Shown: positions 51,721 to 64,000 of the stretch, piece by piece | How positions within the stretch are numbered: the stretch's first letter is position 1 | Layout: each line of letters begins with the position of its first letter | DNA from: Istiophorus platypterus | Taxonomy: Eukaryota; Chordata; Actinopteri; Istiophoriformes; Istiophoridae | Direction: 5' to 3' | Assembly: GCA_016859345.1 (NCBI GenBank) | Contig: CM029124.1 | Location: 17,767,480 to 17,831,479 of the forward strand | DNA: 64,000 nucleotides | Position numbers and translations under genes: made by a program | Notes under the pieces: model-generated | Told to the model about the DNA's origin: nothing | Seen by the model: the letters and a program-made list of their open reading frames with translations, nothing else | Database searches by the model: none

Positions 51721-53633
51721 AATGGCTGTTTTCTCTCGAAAATCTTGTTGAGTGAATTTGAACACACAGACATGACACATTTTTTTTAGGTTTCCGAGGT
51801 TACCAATATATTACGTCCATCAATAATAATCATCAGAGTCCGCTTAGAAATCAAAGGGAATGGGGGGGCATCTTAATACTCCAGAACTTCCTTCAAAAAT
51901 CAACACTTTTTTTGTCTTTGGTACTTTGGTTTATATCATCGGGTATATTGCAAATAGGAACTGCTAGATAATTTTGCATACATTTAATGCCGATGTGAAA
52001 AAATGTAAACATATGGGCTAAAAAATGACAAAAAAAGAAAAACTGGCTCAAGTTGTAGCCCACAGTGTAGCTCACTGAATCCATGACAGTTCTTTTGATT
52101 TTGCACACCAGATTTTGAAAACCCCTGATCTGCACTAATGGCATTTTCTTTCATCAAGTTGCAGACTACATTCACGATTGTCAAATGACCAACATCAGAG
52201 CCAAGGTAACATTTTACAGCAGGTTTTATTTTGAACATAGTTTCATATACAAACCAGTGACTGAGAAAATGGCTCATTTGAAGCTGTACTCTACATGTAC
52301 AACATCTTGATTGATTTGTTTGTTTGTTTGTTTTTTTCTTGTTACCCAGGATCGTTTCCTCCTCAGAGTTTACAATAACTGGAATTTGCAGGAAATGTCT
52401 CTTCCCTCACTGTTGGATGGTTAACTCATTATTTCAAATAGTCCTACAGTACTGAACTAATTTCCTGCTAAACACTGGACTACTGTAAATATCTGGACAT
52501 GATACATCACACTGTAGTCAAGCATGTCCACACAATTGGGGAAAACTACATACAGTACAAGCCATTCAATTCAAACAAGAGCAAACTGGCCAAAATCAGT
52601 TATTCCTAAAATGGACATCTAGAAACAAGTTTGAATTGCAGTTATATAACCAAGATGGTTTACTTTGGACACATATGTTTGTAATCTTACTTCTGAAGTG
52701 TACAATTACTTGAATCTAACAAACAGGCATTATACTTAACGGTCCATATCTACCAGCTTTGCCTTGAAATGCACAAAATTGATTCCCCAACCACGCTTAT
52801 CAAAAAGGAGCACTCAAACTCACGCTGCACAGTAATTTTAAGACTGAATATATATTTTGTTTATTATAAGCATTTGTAATTTTACATCCAATGTTAAAAT
52901 CGACAACATTGTGACAACCAGCTCCGTTTCTCTTCCGTCCCCTCCCTCCCTCTTCCCCAAAACAAACTTGTTTAAAACAACAATTTCAAGACCTTTTTAA
53001 AGCAAAGGCACATTTGTCAATACGTGTTTTAAAAAGGAAAATAAAGGCAGGCCAGCAAGCAGAGTCAGTCTGGGAAGCAGAGAAGAAGTAAGAGGCTTCC
53101 ATGACGGCTCCAAGAAGCCTTCAGTACCCCACATTTCTGCAACAACAAAACACAAAACCTGATTTGGAGTAAAGGACCCAGACCTTGGTTTGTCTGAGTG
53201 GGAGGGTCGAGGGCCTGAGGGATCTGGGGTGAGCGTGACGTCACAGGGGCAGAAGAACGGCTTGAAACCTCATTTCTCCACTCCACACTCTGTAACACTT
53301 GTCCTGAGCCTCCTAGCTATGGAGGTTAAGTTTTAGTCTGTCTGTGGGGGGCGCTGTAGCCGGTCACACCCAGGCCTGCCTGGATAGTGGAGGGGACACT
53401 AGCGAGCAGTTCTCCTCTTGACTGGCCTCCCTGCTGACCCTTTCTATAGAGAGCCGTGGCCTGTTTCAGGCTAGCGGCTACATAGTCTGCCAGTCCGACA
53501 GGAAACCAGTGGGCTGTGTGAGGTGGGACTGGACCCGTGCCTGAGGGTCCTACCCCTGCCGTGTCTCTATTGGTCCCTGATCGCAGGAGGTTGAGTCAGA
53601 GAGCGGGGCTGCAGGGAGAGACACAGCTCCGCG
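51721..53633 (-). other. strn: Convergent spacer and strn 3' UTR
   Basis: The 3' UTR of strn runs leftward from 53633. Minus-strand AATAAA candidates are the plus-strand TTTATT at about 52859 and another at about 52225. The stretch 53040-53630 is relatively GC-rich and would be transcribed as UTR. No coding frame is supported. Confidence 0.5.
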
Positions 53634-56600
53634 TCATACAAACACCTTTGCTAGAGCATCTGCGCCAGCGCTGGCAATGTAGCATTTAGACGGGTGAAAC
53701 GCCACATCGTGGATCGACTCCTCAAACTTCTTTCTGTGAGCTGTGAACTCCTGGATGCAGGTTTTACTCTCCAGGTTCCACAGACGAATAGAACAGTCAT
53801 GACCTGTGGGGGAGATGAGTGGTTACAATTTGTCAAATGGGAACAGCAATTCAAGAGGTTAACTTACGGTTATATCAACAGGAAGAGCAATAAGTAACTT
53901 TAGATTATCCTAAATCCTGGAAACAAGCAATTTTAGGTGCATACGGTGTCTGGAATTGTTTTACTTGGTGAAAAAAGTGACAGATTGCAGTATTTAGGAG
54001 AATAATTCCCAAATTGATATAAAACTGCTTTGGAGGATAAGTTGTGGACATCTATCAATGATGTAATGTATAAAGAGAAAGCAGTTATGTTGGAAATAGC
54101 ACGAGGAGCGGCTGGTTAAGAGGTACTTACTGCCTGACATGAGATAAAGACCGTTAGGATCTACAGCTAAGCTGGTGACAGCATCCAGGTGAGCCACCAT
54201 CGAGTGAATCAGCTTCCCGCTGTTGTTGTCGAAGAACTTGATGTGTCTGTCCTCCTGCGCTGTGATGGTGATGGGAAGAGTCGGGTGGCTGAGGACCTTA
54301 TTGATCTGACAGGGAGTGCCTGGGTCAAAACACACGAGCACATTAGACTCCACTTGGCAACAAGGAAGAGTTACTGCTGGCAGTGTCAAGAAGAGGGAAT
54401 CATTATCAACAAAAACCAGTGGCTCAATGTTGACTTGAACTTTTTCTAGGCAATGTGGCAGCACCTCACCTAAGTCAGTGTACACTGATGAAGACATGGG
54501 TACTTTCTGGTAAACCGCTTAGTAACAATGGACGGGTAACCTAAACATTGTTATGACAATTACCTTTAGATCTTTAACCTGAAATACTGCAGTGACCCGA
54601 CTGTGAATTTGGAAATCAAATCCCAGTACAGACATAAAAGACAAAAGCACTGGTGGTTGTGGATGAGAACATGTTTCAGCTAATGATTTACTTTCATTCC
54701 TACAGCTACTATTTGAGGTTACTAAAAATTCTCATATTCTGAGATTAAGATTATGACTGTATTCAACAAGTTATACAAGAATGTTTATATTATCATTAGC
54801 CTGGAACGCAAAGGAGAATTTTACTGGTCCGAGGTCTAAATGCTGCTTTTGGGTGTTTTTTCAGGTTAAGCAGCCCTTCAGCTTGCCTGTAAATCTCAGA
54901 CCAGCGAAACACTAAAGCCTCCCATCACCAAAAGCATTGGGTTAAACTAGGTTTCAACCACTTTTAGTGATCTCACCGCTATAACCTACCTGGCTCCAAA
55001 TTGGACTCCAGACTGAGGACCAGTTGGCGGGTCTCCATGTTAAAGAGGCCAATCTGCCCATTAGTGAAGGATGTGACCAGGTGGGCTGGTTCACTGCAGA
55101 CCAGGTCCACAGAGGAGGGAACTCCCAGTTCTGATGCAGATAAAAACAGAGGAATATATATTTCATTAATCATTAAAAAAAAAAACTTTTAGAAAAATAA
55201 AAAAATTACGATACATGAATCGAGTCAGTACTTTTGTTTTCGTTGAATACTGCAAGGGCGGGGGAGACGTTGTTGGCGTCCCAGAGCCTCACAGTTCCGT
55301 CTGCAGAGCAGGAGAGGAGGCGCTGATGTGCACTACTGTACACCAGACCCCAAACCGAGTCAGTGTGTCCACTCAACGCTCCACGCAGCACTGATGGATC
55401 TGTCACAGAAAACGCAAGACAACCCAATCTAGTCATCACACACTGATTTGAAAATCCTCAGATCTAGACAAAGAACACAGCATTAACTAATTACCATAGG
55501 AGTCGTAGGGGTCGATGTTGGGATTGGGGGTGTTCCAGCACTGAATAGTTCCGTCAACCCCTCCGCTGAAACACTGATCCCCTGTACTGCTCATCACCAC
55601 GCTCAGTACAGCCCCCCTGTAGTTTTAATGATGAATTATCAAAACGTCTTTCATATTAAACCAAAAGGTAACAGAAAAAATGATTTTAATCATGTGCAGT
55701 GTTTTTACCTGTGGGCCCTGAAAGTGTAGATCGGTTCCACGTCTAAAGATGTACTCCTGTGGGCAAAGAATGTATTCATTGATCATTAATCCTCTTAGAA
55801 TGGTTATTTCTGCTCCTTTTGAAAAACAAAAATGAAACTGAAAGGAGAAACCAATTGCCTTCTCGAAGATGTTCATGATGCATGAAGACATTCTTACTTT
55901 TTGGCAGGAGCGGTCTTTTGCAGGTTCCACATCTTGAGTGTGTGGTCCTCTGAAGCGGTGACCAGGACAGGCTCCACAGGGTGGAAGACCAGAGCACGAA
56001 TCCCATCGAAATGGCTCCGCAGAGTGAATTTGGGGTTCCATGTTTTTCTCATAGCATCCTTATTGTTGCCAATCTGGGGAGAGGGCACCTCGTCAGAACT
56101 CAACATCCAAATGAGCAAACTTCATTACATATAATCACAGTTTCTGAACCAAAATTCTGTTGAGGCATGTTTGCAGAATTTTCAGATAAACTGTGATTTC
56201 GATACTTTGCTTAACAACTGATGAGTCAGTGTTTATTCTTACAAGTAAAAAAACAGTTACACATAATAAATTTATGGGAAAAGTGAGATTAAAAAGCCCC
56301 AAAGGTGGTTTAATTTTTCTGTAATTTTTGAGTGCATTCAGCTCCTTTTTCTTTTTATAAAAAGAGGATTTTTTTCCTTTAATGCTAGTTCTTTGTTAAT
56401 TCTTCGTTTGTTTTGATCCTTCAACTGCTTTTTCTGTAAAAGCCTTCCATCACACTAAAATAAGCCCGGATTAAAAAAGCATGCTACAACCTACTGAGGT
56501 GTATTTTTGTAGCCATGTGAGATTGACATTACTGTTGTTAATTTGAAGTCAAAAAGTAAGTGATATCCTCCAGAATTACACTTTGAAAACAGCTTCCTGT

Positions 56601-59600
56601 GACACTGTCTATAAAAATAGCTGTACAAGACACAAATGGCAGGTTTTCATCAAATCACGTGACAGTGTTAAATTTGTGCGGATTAGAGGAGGAAAGTGGG
56701 ATGGTTGCTTCTCATGAGGCTTCAATGATGAGATGAACAGAAATAGTTATCCCCAGAGAAATGATCCCATGGCTTTTCAAATCCATTCTGCCTTTTCCTA
56801 CTCACGTCATATGCCAGACTGTCAGCCTCGTTGGCCACGGTGAGTCCGGCCAGCTCCCCCAGGCCAAGCTCGCTCTCCATGGCCTCGTCCGTGCCCATAA
56901 TGAATGACTTCCCTGAGGTGGGTGGGAAGGTCAGCGCCTCAACTGTGGAAATAAAGAACAAATAAAAAAACAAACAAATAAATAAATAAGCAACCACTGT
57001 CAACACAGTTAACAAGGGTTGAGGGGAATTTAAGACAGACTAACAAAGAGTTAACACATAATTATTACAATCTGCTGGTTATTTTTAATCAAGTACCTTC
57101 ATCTGTTCGGTTCCCATCGTGCTCGTTGAAGCGGACCACGTTGGGCCGGGATTGGGGAGTGGATGGAGGCTGCATGTGTGACAAGTCCTCTGCATCTCTC
57201 AGGTTCGCCAGCATGTCCTGCAGCTTGGACCTGTTAGGCCCTATTTAACAAGTCAGGTCAAAAGTGTTACCAAACACACACAGTGATGGAAAGTGAAGGG
57301 GAAAAAAAAGAGGTAAAAAAGTATGAAAAGAATAAAATATTTTAAAAAATGTGTGAAGTAGTAGCTGAAAAAGAGAACACAGGATGAATATGGAAGAAAA
57401 ACAGCACTGAAAGGGAACAAAATAAATTAATAAGTTATAGTATGTAAAAGAAGAGAAACTGAAAGGAAGTCAGTAGCAGAGTCATTGTTAGATTAATTTT
57501 AGAGGTAGAAAAGGTGTAGTGGCACATTTATCTCATAGTGTGGGCTGTGTGGATTTAAGATATGGAGCTGGAATTTTGTGGAGTCTCAGTCCAGACAGAA
57601 TAATTTATGTAATCAATTATGGATATTTATTTATATTTCATTCAAAAGATTTTCACACATGGGTCCCTGGTATAAAACATTAAACCAAATGCATAGAAAT
57701 CCTTACCAGATCTCCTGTGATCTCCTCCACACACCCACAAAAGTGATAAAGTGTCAATACAGCATGAAGAACAAAAATAGATAAAACCAGAGGAGGAGGA
57801 AGCGAGGTGTAAAAAAAAGGAAGTGAGATGAACTGAGTTGTTGATATCATTACTCAATCACAGTTAAAATTAATAAATAAATCAATAAAAAAGCAGCAAC
57901 GCAGAGCTTGGGCCTAATAAATGTCAAGTCTAAGGGCACTCAGCCACTGAAAAAGTCTAAAGTGGGCAATTATTCTGAGAGCAGTAGTACTCAGCTGAGT
58001 CACTTCACTGAGTCACTGAAAAAGCTTTTAATTACTATCAATTTACAACTGCAACAAAATACTTATTACTGTAGAATCAACATGGCTGACAGATGAGGAA
58101 GAAGATGGTGATAATTATGTTATTATGGCTGGAGAAGATACTGATGTAGGAAACAGATGACTGTGGAGACTAACAGTCCAGCTGGGACACAGATGGACAA
58201 GTCATCATGACTAACTTTCACATTAATCTTTTGATATCTGGCAGTTTGGACAAGATGAAGTGAATATAAAGTATAACATTTAACTGGGATAGAAAAAACA
58301 TGCATCGAACAATACAGTTTGTTTTGGCAGTTTTGTCTGTGCAGTATGTTGCAGCAGAAGACTGGAAACATTGAGTATGAAATGACAGACCAGAGGACAG
58401 AGGCATAAAAAAGAGCAGCTAGAGAAGGAGATGAGAAAAAACAGTGAAGATGTTTTGTTTTTGATTCAAGGCCTTTTGGCTGAAAGTCAGGCTCTACAGA
58501 AAGAGGAGTAGGAGGGACGGAGGCAGCAACGCCTGACAGGACTTACTCTTCACCCCCTTTTTCCCCTTGCGCTCCTTTCTGTACTGCTCCTTGAGTTTGG
58601 TTATCAGGCCCGGGTCCACATCCCAGGCCTCAGAAAGGGGACCCTGCTCGTCCTTCTCTACACAGGGGGAACAAAACCAGACCGAGAGGCTGTTGAGGAA
58701 CTGCCCTGGTCGAGGCCCGAGTGGCCTGGCAGGGTGGAGACCTCTCTCAGACTCCTACTCTCCTGGAGGTTTCTCAAGCCTCAAGGAGAGTTGTAGGCTT
58801 TAGGACCTAAGTTGAGCATCTTCTCTTCAAGCCAAGATTGCTATCAGCTTGGTGACATTTGACTCATTATAATTGGGAGCAGCATTCGCATCCATCTCTT
58901 TAATTGTTGTAAGAAGTGAGAGTGGTGGGAGGGGAGTTAATACCATGTGAGGTATTCTTTCATTTGAACATTTGGTTTTTGAGTCATGAAAAAATCAAAT
59001 CATAAAATCCTCACCATGACATCTTCGTGATAATCAAATTGTTGTATACGCATGACTAAAATGCTCAAACCCATGTTCAAATACACGGACACAACTCTCC
59101 GCAACATTAAACCCATTTTCTTTCTGGTTTTAGTCTAAGAGACTCAAAGGGAAGCAGGTTGATTTGACGACACACAGGAGTGGAAGAGACATTGTGGTCA
59201 CAGGCTGGCTATGGGAACACACAGTGGAAGAGATCACAAACTATGAGTTAAACAGAGAAACTCCAAACATCATGATTTATGACTTCAGCATGATATATGA
59301 ATGACGAGTACTCCATGAACAGTCATCAAACTATGAGAATAACATTTAGAGAAAAAGGATAATTATAGGATTAAAGCATAAAATAATTTGCAAACTGCTT
59401 CTAAATTGTGAATATTGTATTCGCAGATTGGAAAAAAAAAAAGCTCATCATTGTGCTGGAAAAAATAAATAAACATTTTGATATTGTAGGTGCTAAAACT
59501 GTAACTCTGGTGTCTAGATAGTACTTTTCATCCAGTTCCACCTCTGCACTTCATACTCTGTTCTTGACTGATCTGTGACTCACCCCAGTCTGTGCCGTCC

Positions 59601-62600
59601 CCAGTGCCTCTGGACTCCGGCGATGTGTCCATGTCATCAGGGCTGGACAGGAAGTCAAAGCCCTTCAGTGCCTCCTCTGTGTCAGGGTCCTCTGTGGTGT
59701 CCATACTGGCTGGTGACGATGACGACGGTGGCTTCTTCCTCAAGATCTGGTAAAAACATCGAGGGCCGTTATTAACGGTACAGGGAACACTACTACTTTG
59801 TGAGTGCAGAAGTTGATGGTGAGAGCTGACGGTTTTCTTACTGTTCTGGATTCCACATGAGTCCTGTCCTTCCCCTCGCTATCCTCTTCCTCATCTTCAT
59901 CACTGAACTCCGCAGCTGCATTCTCAATGAACTTAAAGGCCTCCAGTACAGCACTTGTGTCAGAGAGCTCAGCTTTCCTGTTGAGGAACAATGATGCATG
60001 CATTGGTTAACGTTTTAAAATTTTCACAAAGAATGTGTAAGTTTTCAAATGCAAGCCTTTTGTTTCATCAGCATATTATGTTACAGCATCAACTCAAGAC
60101 TCATTGCATCCATCTTAATGTAACTCACATGTAGCAAAGGTTGGTGTTGGTGTTGGTGTTGTTGTGTGTGTGTGTTTGTGTGTTGCCTTTTAAGGCCAGA
60201 TTACACTGTGTCAATCAAAATGGTGGCCTTAGATTGGACTGTTACACATGTCTGATGTGTCAGAAATTTGGGGCCAAAATCCAACAGTGTGACTTTCGCT
60301 AGGCTTCATGTTCACAAAGCAGCCAATCAGAATATGACATTAGGTGATACAGAATGTGAGAGGTAACATGAAGCTACTGGTAAAAACATGTTCAGCTCAA
60401 ACTCTCACATAATCTCCCCATTTTTGATGCATTTTAGTGGCAGCAATTTTGTCACAGCTTGTTGGTGGTTTGTTAACACAATGATTCACCAGGCATTCAT
60501 CACATAATTTCGACATGCCTCAAAGCGGATGTGTTACAGTCTGTCACAAATTTAACCATCACGTTTTCTTTAGGCACCCTTAGAAGAATGTGCTCACCCT
60601 CTGGTGCCCATGCCCTTTGTGTCCGTCCCATTGACCAAAGGCTCAGTACTGCTCCGTTCACCTGTCCTCCCACCGCCATCGCCGGCTAGTCCAAGCAGCG
60701 CTCGGACCCGCTGGGACTTTACATCTAAGATAGTGTCTGTGTAGCCAACTTCCTGCAGATACCTGGAAGAAGGTAACTGAATTAAATCCTGGTTTTGTTT
60801 GGTTAGTTCAAAATTTAAAGTGTAACTTGTGTGGTAAAGTTCGGCAAAAAGGTGCAGGAAGATGCTGAGGCATTTTACGGGAGTTTAATAAAGCTGCAAA
60901 GGACAATTAAATTACCACATTACATTTTATGTCAAGATTTCAGTAGAAATAAAGATGATGAAGAGTCAGTTACTTGTTACTTTGAAGGGGTAATCTCTTC
61001 TAACAATGGTCTAGTTAATAGTATCAGCTCCACTGAAGCAAGATGAGCTACTCATCAAATATTACATCTACCCTGTGGTGATGCAGAAGATGCTCTAGCA
61101 ATTGAAGGGGACTACTGACTGAAAGGGAGGGTGTCTTAGCACATTATTGATCTGTCCCTTGACATAGAGTCAAGAATAAACTGGCCGCCTAATCAGCTGC
61201 CATGTTGGGGCAGATGATGTGTGAGGCTGCCTGATGGTGTCTGGGATAAAGCCTGTAGCTCAGTTTATTTACACAGGCTGACAGGAGGGTGATGATGATA
61301 TGATTACCACTTTCTAGAGCCGGCCTGGTACATTGGAGAAAAAAACAAAAAAACAAAACAAAAAACAAAGAGCAGACAATGACTACTGCTGCCCATGCGA
61401 GGGAGCTCTTGCCCACACTTTTTTGTGCAAGAACACTGCTGACACAGGTCCCAAAACATGTTAGTCTGACACAAATGAAACTACTACAGAAGAGAAACGT
61501 AACCAGGAGCCTGTCAACATCCTGATATTTCAATACAGACCATTTTTGTGAATTGGTTTCATTTTCTGGTTGAGGATTGTCACATAGGGACAAAAACATG
61601 TCCACTTACTGTCTGAGGAGCTGACGGCCTTGTTTCCAGGACAGCTGATTGCTGAGCGACCCAGAGGTCTCGTTCTCATTGGCCTCATCTGTAGAAGAGA
61701 AGGACACAAATCAGTGCTCCACAAACAGCACCGCCTCTGACATTATTTCCACTCTGTAAACACGACCAGAACATTCCTGCATCACAGCACCCTGGAAACT
61801 CCACACATGCTTAGTTGTTATCACTAAGTCAACAGTGGATTAGAGTTATATAGAGGAGGATAGGGCTTTTCTTTAAACCATGCCAGTGAAATAAACATCG
61901 TTTGCAACAGCCTTGCCCACGAGTACTATCACTTTTTGCTGCATCTGATGGTTGGCTTTGGAGTTATAACCTGTCAAATTATGAAACATTAATAACTACC
62001 CTAAATCCTAATATTTACATCCCAATAGATAATTATTGCCCAATAAACCTGTGTACACAACACACTAGTAGTAAAAAAGAAAAAGAAAATAGATTTGAAT
62101 CGCATTAGCAATGGCTTGTTCTTGATGCTGAAACAAGATATCGGATATTAAATAATGCAATCAGACACCCTCAGAATGGCTGGATTCTGCTTCAACCGTG
62201 TCCCATGACATACTAGAAAGAGAAACGATGTGTGTCTGTGCCTGCAGCATCCAGAACAACACACACTTTTATGACTGTACGGCTCTGACAAAACAAACAA
62301 TGATGGGATTCAAAGCTCACTTTGATATCCAACAACGTCAGCATCCCACTCACAAGTCAGCTGGGAATTTTTCATGGGGCAGAGTGACCTGTTAATAAGA
62401 TTTAGATGGCGTGTGTGAGTGTGTATATGTGAGTGCATCTGTGTGTGTGTGTGTGTGCCTGTATGGTTTGGTTTGGCAGGGCAGAGAGATGAGGGTGTTC
62501 AAAAAGTGGGTCAGGCCTAATTCGGAAGGGTGAGGAATGGGCAGGTGCGCCACCATACGAGCAACACCTCCCCCTCCTCGTCTCCCCTGCTTCCATCCCC

Positions 62601-63973
62601 TCCACCTTACACCTCTCCCCCTCACCTCCCCTCGTTCATCAACACTTCAAGGGCTTGGGTACTTTGAACAACGCTCATGAATAGAGATGAGGAGGGGAAA
62701 CATCGCAATCTGACTTAATGATGGCGGAGGACTTGAACATGAGAGGCTAATTAAACTACAATAATATAACAAGAAACATACAGCGCTCTGATACAGAAGT
62801 GATACTGGGATAAGACTAGGTACCGTAATGGATATGGCTGAAAACTAAAAAGTGAGAACAACGGTTTTATTTAGCCATGCAGAGAGTTTTGATTTAATAG
62901 AACAATCTCACCACAACATCCATTTAGCTGCTGTTCTGGAGCTTTTCAATCACATCACATCACAGCAGATGGAGATGTCATTGAATCGAATTAGTTCAAT
63001 TTTCCATATTTCTAAGCTCTTAAGAACCTTGATCATGTTGGCTTAAAAGGACTTGTTCAGATTGGGATTTAATTTGTAATGCTCATAGCATTGAACTACA
63101 GAGCCAATTAACGCTTGGGTTTTTAAATTGTCACAAAAAAGTGAAATTGCTTTCCTACAGAACAGGCCGGAACTTGGTAATGTTTGCCATTTTTGCTTAA
63201 AAAATGTTGAATTTTCACATTTTCTGTTGATTGACTCACTTTTTAGCTCTGATTACATTAAAGAAAGCTGGATCATGAGCTTTCTTTGGAACTGCTTTCT
63301 ACAAAAGAAATAGTCCCTTTAAAAGTGACGACAGTTCTGTGGATTATATAGAAGAATAGGGAAACCATTCTGTTGAATTGTCTTAATTTCAATTCACCTT
63401 CATTGTATCTGGGTGGAGATATAAATATCCAAGGTAAATAAATCCCCGAAATAAACCAAAACTGGACAAATAAAACTATAATAATCTGCATGGGTCCATG
63501 GATCGATGCCACTTGAGTTAAGTGGAAATGTTTTTGTAATTTGGGTGAACCAACCCTTTATTGTGGTTGTCTTTGTCAGAAATCAAAGGACAGTATGTCA
63601 GTGCCATATTGTTCTTTCTCACATTTACTGTGACAAATGCCCTCAATCTATACTATTTTAAAGCAGTTTGATCACATTTGTTAATCAGTGACTCTTAAGT
63701 AGCTCAATATTTTTGCGGTACATCTGTAACAAGAATGGTAGAGGACACTGAGAAGAAATCTATCGAAGCAAACAAGATTCAACATGAATGCAGCCTTCAC
63801 ATGCGTAACAGTCCTGTCACTTGAGGTATGTGAACTCAACAATCACAGTGATTTAGTATGAAGAGGAGGAGTTGGCCGTTTGAGCCTTCATAGACTTACC
63901 AGAGTCGTAGCTCGGAGGCTTCATGTCACCTTGATTTAACTCAGTCCCATATTTTAACTTGTGGTACTTTGCT
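53634..63973 (-). CDS. strn: Striatin, STRIPAK scaffold (5' part outside window)
   Basis: Striatin scaffolds PP2A and GCK kinases in the STRIPAK complex. Minus-strand exons, in transcript order: 63973-63900, 61688-61610, 60762-60598, 59977-59842, 59746-59584, 58657-58547, 57240-57097, 56942-56806, 56073-55898, 55756-55709, 55616-55495, 55399-55232, 55130-54990, 54319-54131, 53803-53634. They join in frame to 673 residues plus a split first codon. The first exon (AKYHKLKYGTELNQGDMKPP) corresponds to human residue about 118, so the caveolin-binding motif and coiled coil lie beyond 64000. The calmodulin-binding region is LSWKQGRQLLRQYLQEVGY. An acidic stretch (EFSDEDEEEDSEG) and EQYRKERKGKKG follow. 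The C-terminal half is the WD40 propeller (NPKFTLRSHFDGIRALVFHP; HTDSVWGL; DGTVRLWD; AHLDAVTSLAVDPNGLYLMSG), ending in ALAKVFV. The match to striatin rather than striatin-3 or -4 rests on the linker sequence and the vit neighbour. Confidence 0.97.
60153..60183. repeat. (TG)n microsatellite in strn intron
   Basis: TTGTTGTG/TGTG tract in the intron between the exons at 60598-60762 and 59842-59977, preceded by GGTGTT repeats. Confidence 0.85.
61689..63899 (-). other. strn: Large strn intron
   Basis: About 2.2 kb without coding signal. It contains (TG)n at about 62419-62458, a C/T-rich patch at about 62565-62635, and TCACA repeats near 62949-62965. No nested gene was recognised on either strand. 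Confidence 0.6.
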
Positions 63974-64000
63974 CTGAAAGTAAAGAAAAAAAAAGATAGA

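Overview
The window looks like nuclear DNA of a ray-finned (teleost, probably percomorph) fish. The genes are vertebrate, split by GT-AG introns, with short introns in spast. The spacers are full of TA, CA, GA and TG microsatellites, a degraded Tc1-like transposon, and several copies of an interspersed repeat carrying a GCTTAGCTTAGC-type core that I associate with fish genomes. No bacterial, phage, CRISPR or operon structure is present.

Four protein-coding genes can be reconstructed exon by exon, in the order spast(+), opsin(+), vit(+), strn(-). (1) spast, 6791-9818: spastin, a microtubule-severing AAA ATPase, 16 coding exons, 478 aa. It starts at a short-isoform-type methionine and no N-terminal membrane hairpin is encoded here. 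(2) A non-visual opsin of the neuropsin/peropsin-like class, 24734-30430: 6 exons, 414 aa, with the retinal-binding lysine at residue 300. (3) vit, vitrin, 36792-50459: 22 coding exons, 828 aa; signal peptide, LCCL domain, a long linker built from small symmetric exons, and two von Willebrand A domains. (4) strn, striatin, on the minus strand, 63973 down to 53634: 15 exons seen, 5' end beyond the window; calmodulin-binding region through the C-terminal WD40 repeats. vit and strn converge tail to tail.

Layout: 1-1300 holds no gene I recognise. 1300-2250 is GC/CpG-rich with plus-strand splice-donor-like sites. 2250-6240 is AT-rich, with microsatellites, an inverted repeat and a displaced copy of spast intron 7/exon 8. 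6240-6790 is the spast promoter region. 9.8-24.7 kb is a large gene-poor spacer with a Tc1 relic and other repeats. 30.4-36.7 kb holds the vit promoter and a probable 5' UTR exon. 50.5-53.6 kb holds the two 3' UTRs. The genes share no obvious pathway: cytoskeletal severing, light sensing, extracellular matrix and STRIPAK scaffolding. Their order is a syntenic relic; the human SPAST, VIT and STRN genes all lie on 2p22.

I found no convincing new multi-gene system. The most interesting items are the opsin (Asp at both candidate counterion positions, TRY in place of DRY), the spast exon-8 duplication, the symmetric-exon linker and GC-AG intron of vit, an intragenic CpG island in vit, a terminal-inverted-repeat element in vit intron 12, and a perfect 16-bp hairpin upstream of vit. 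All exon limits come from reading frame, splice consensus and remembered family sequences; no search or transcript data were used.
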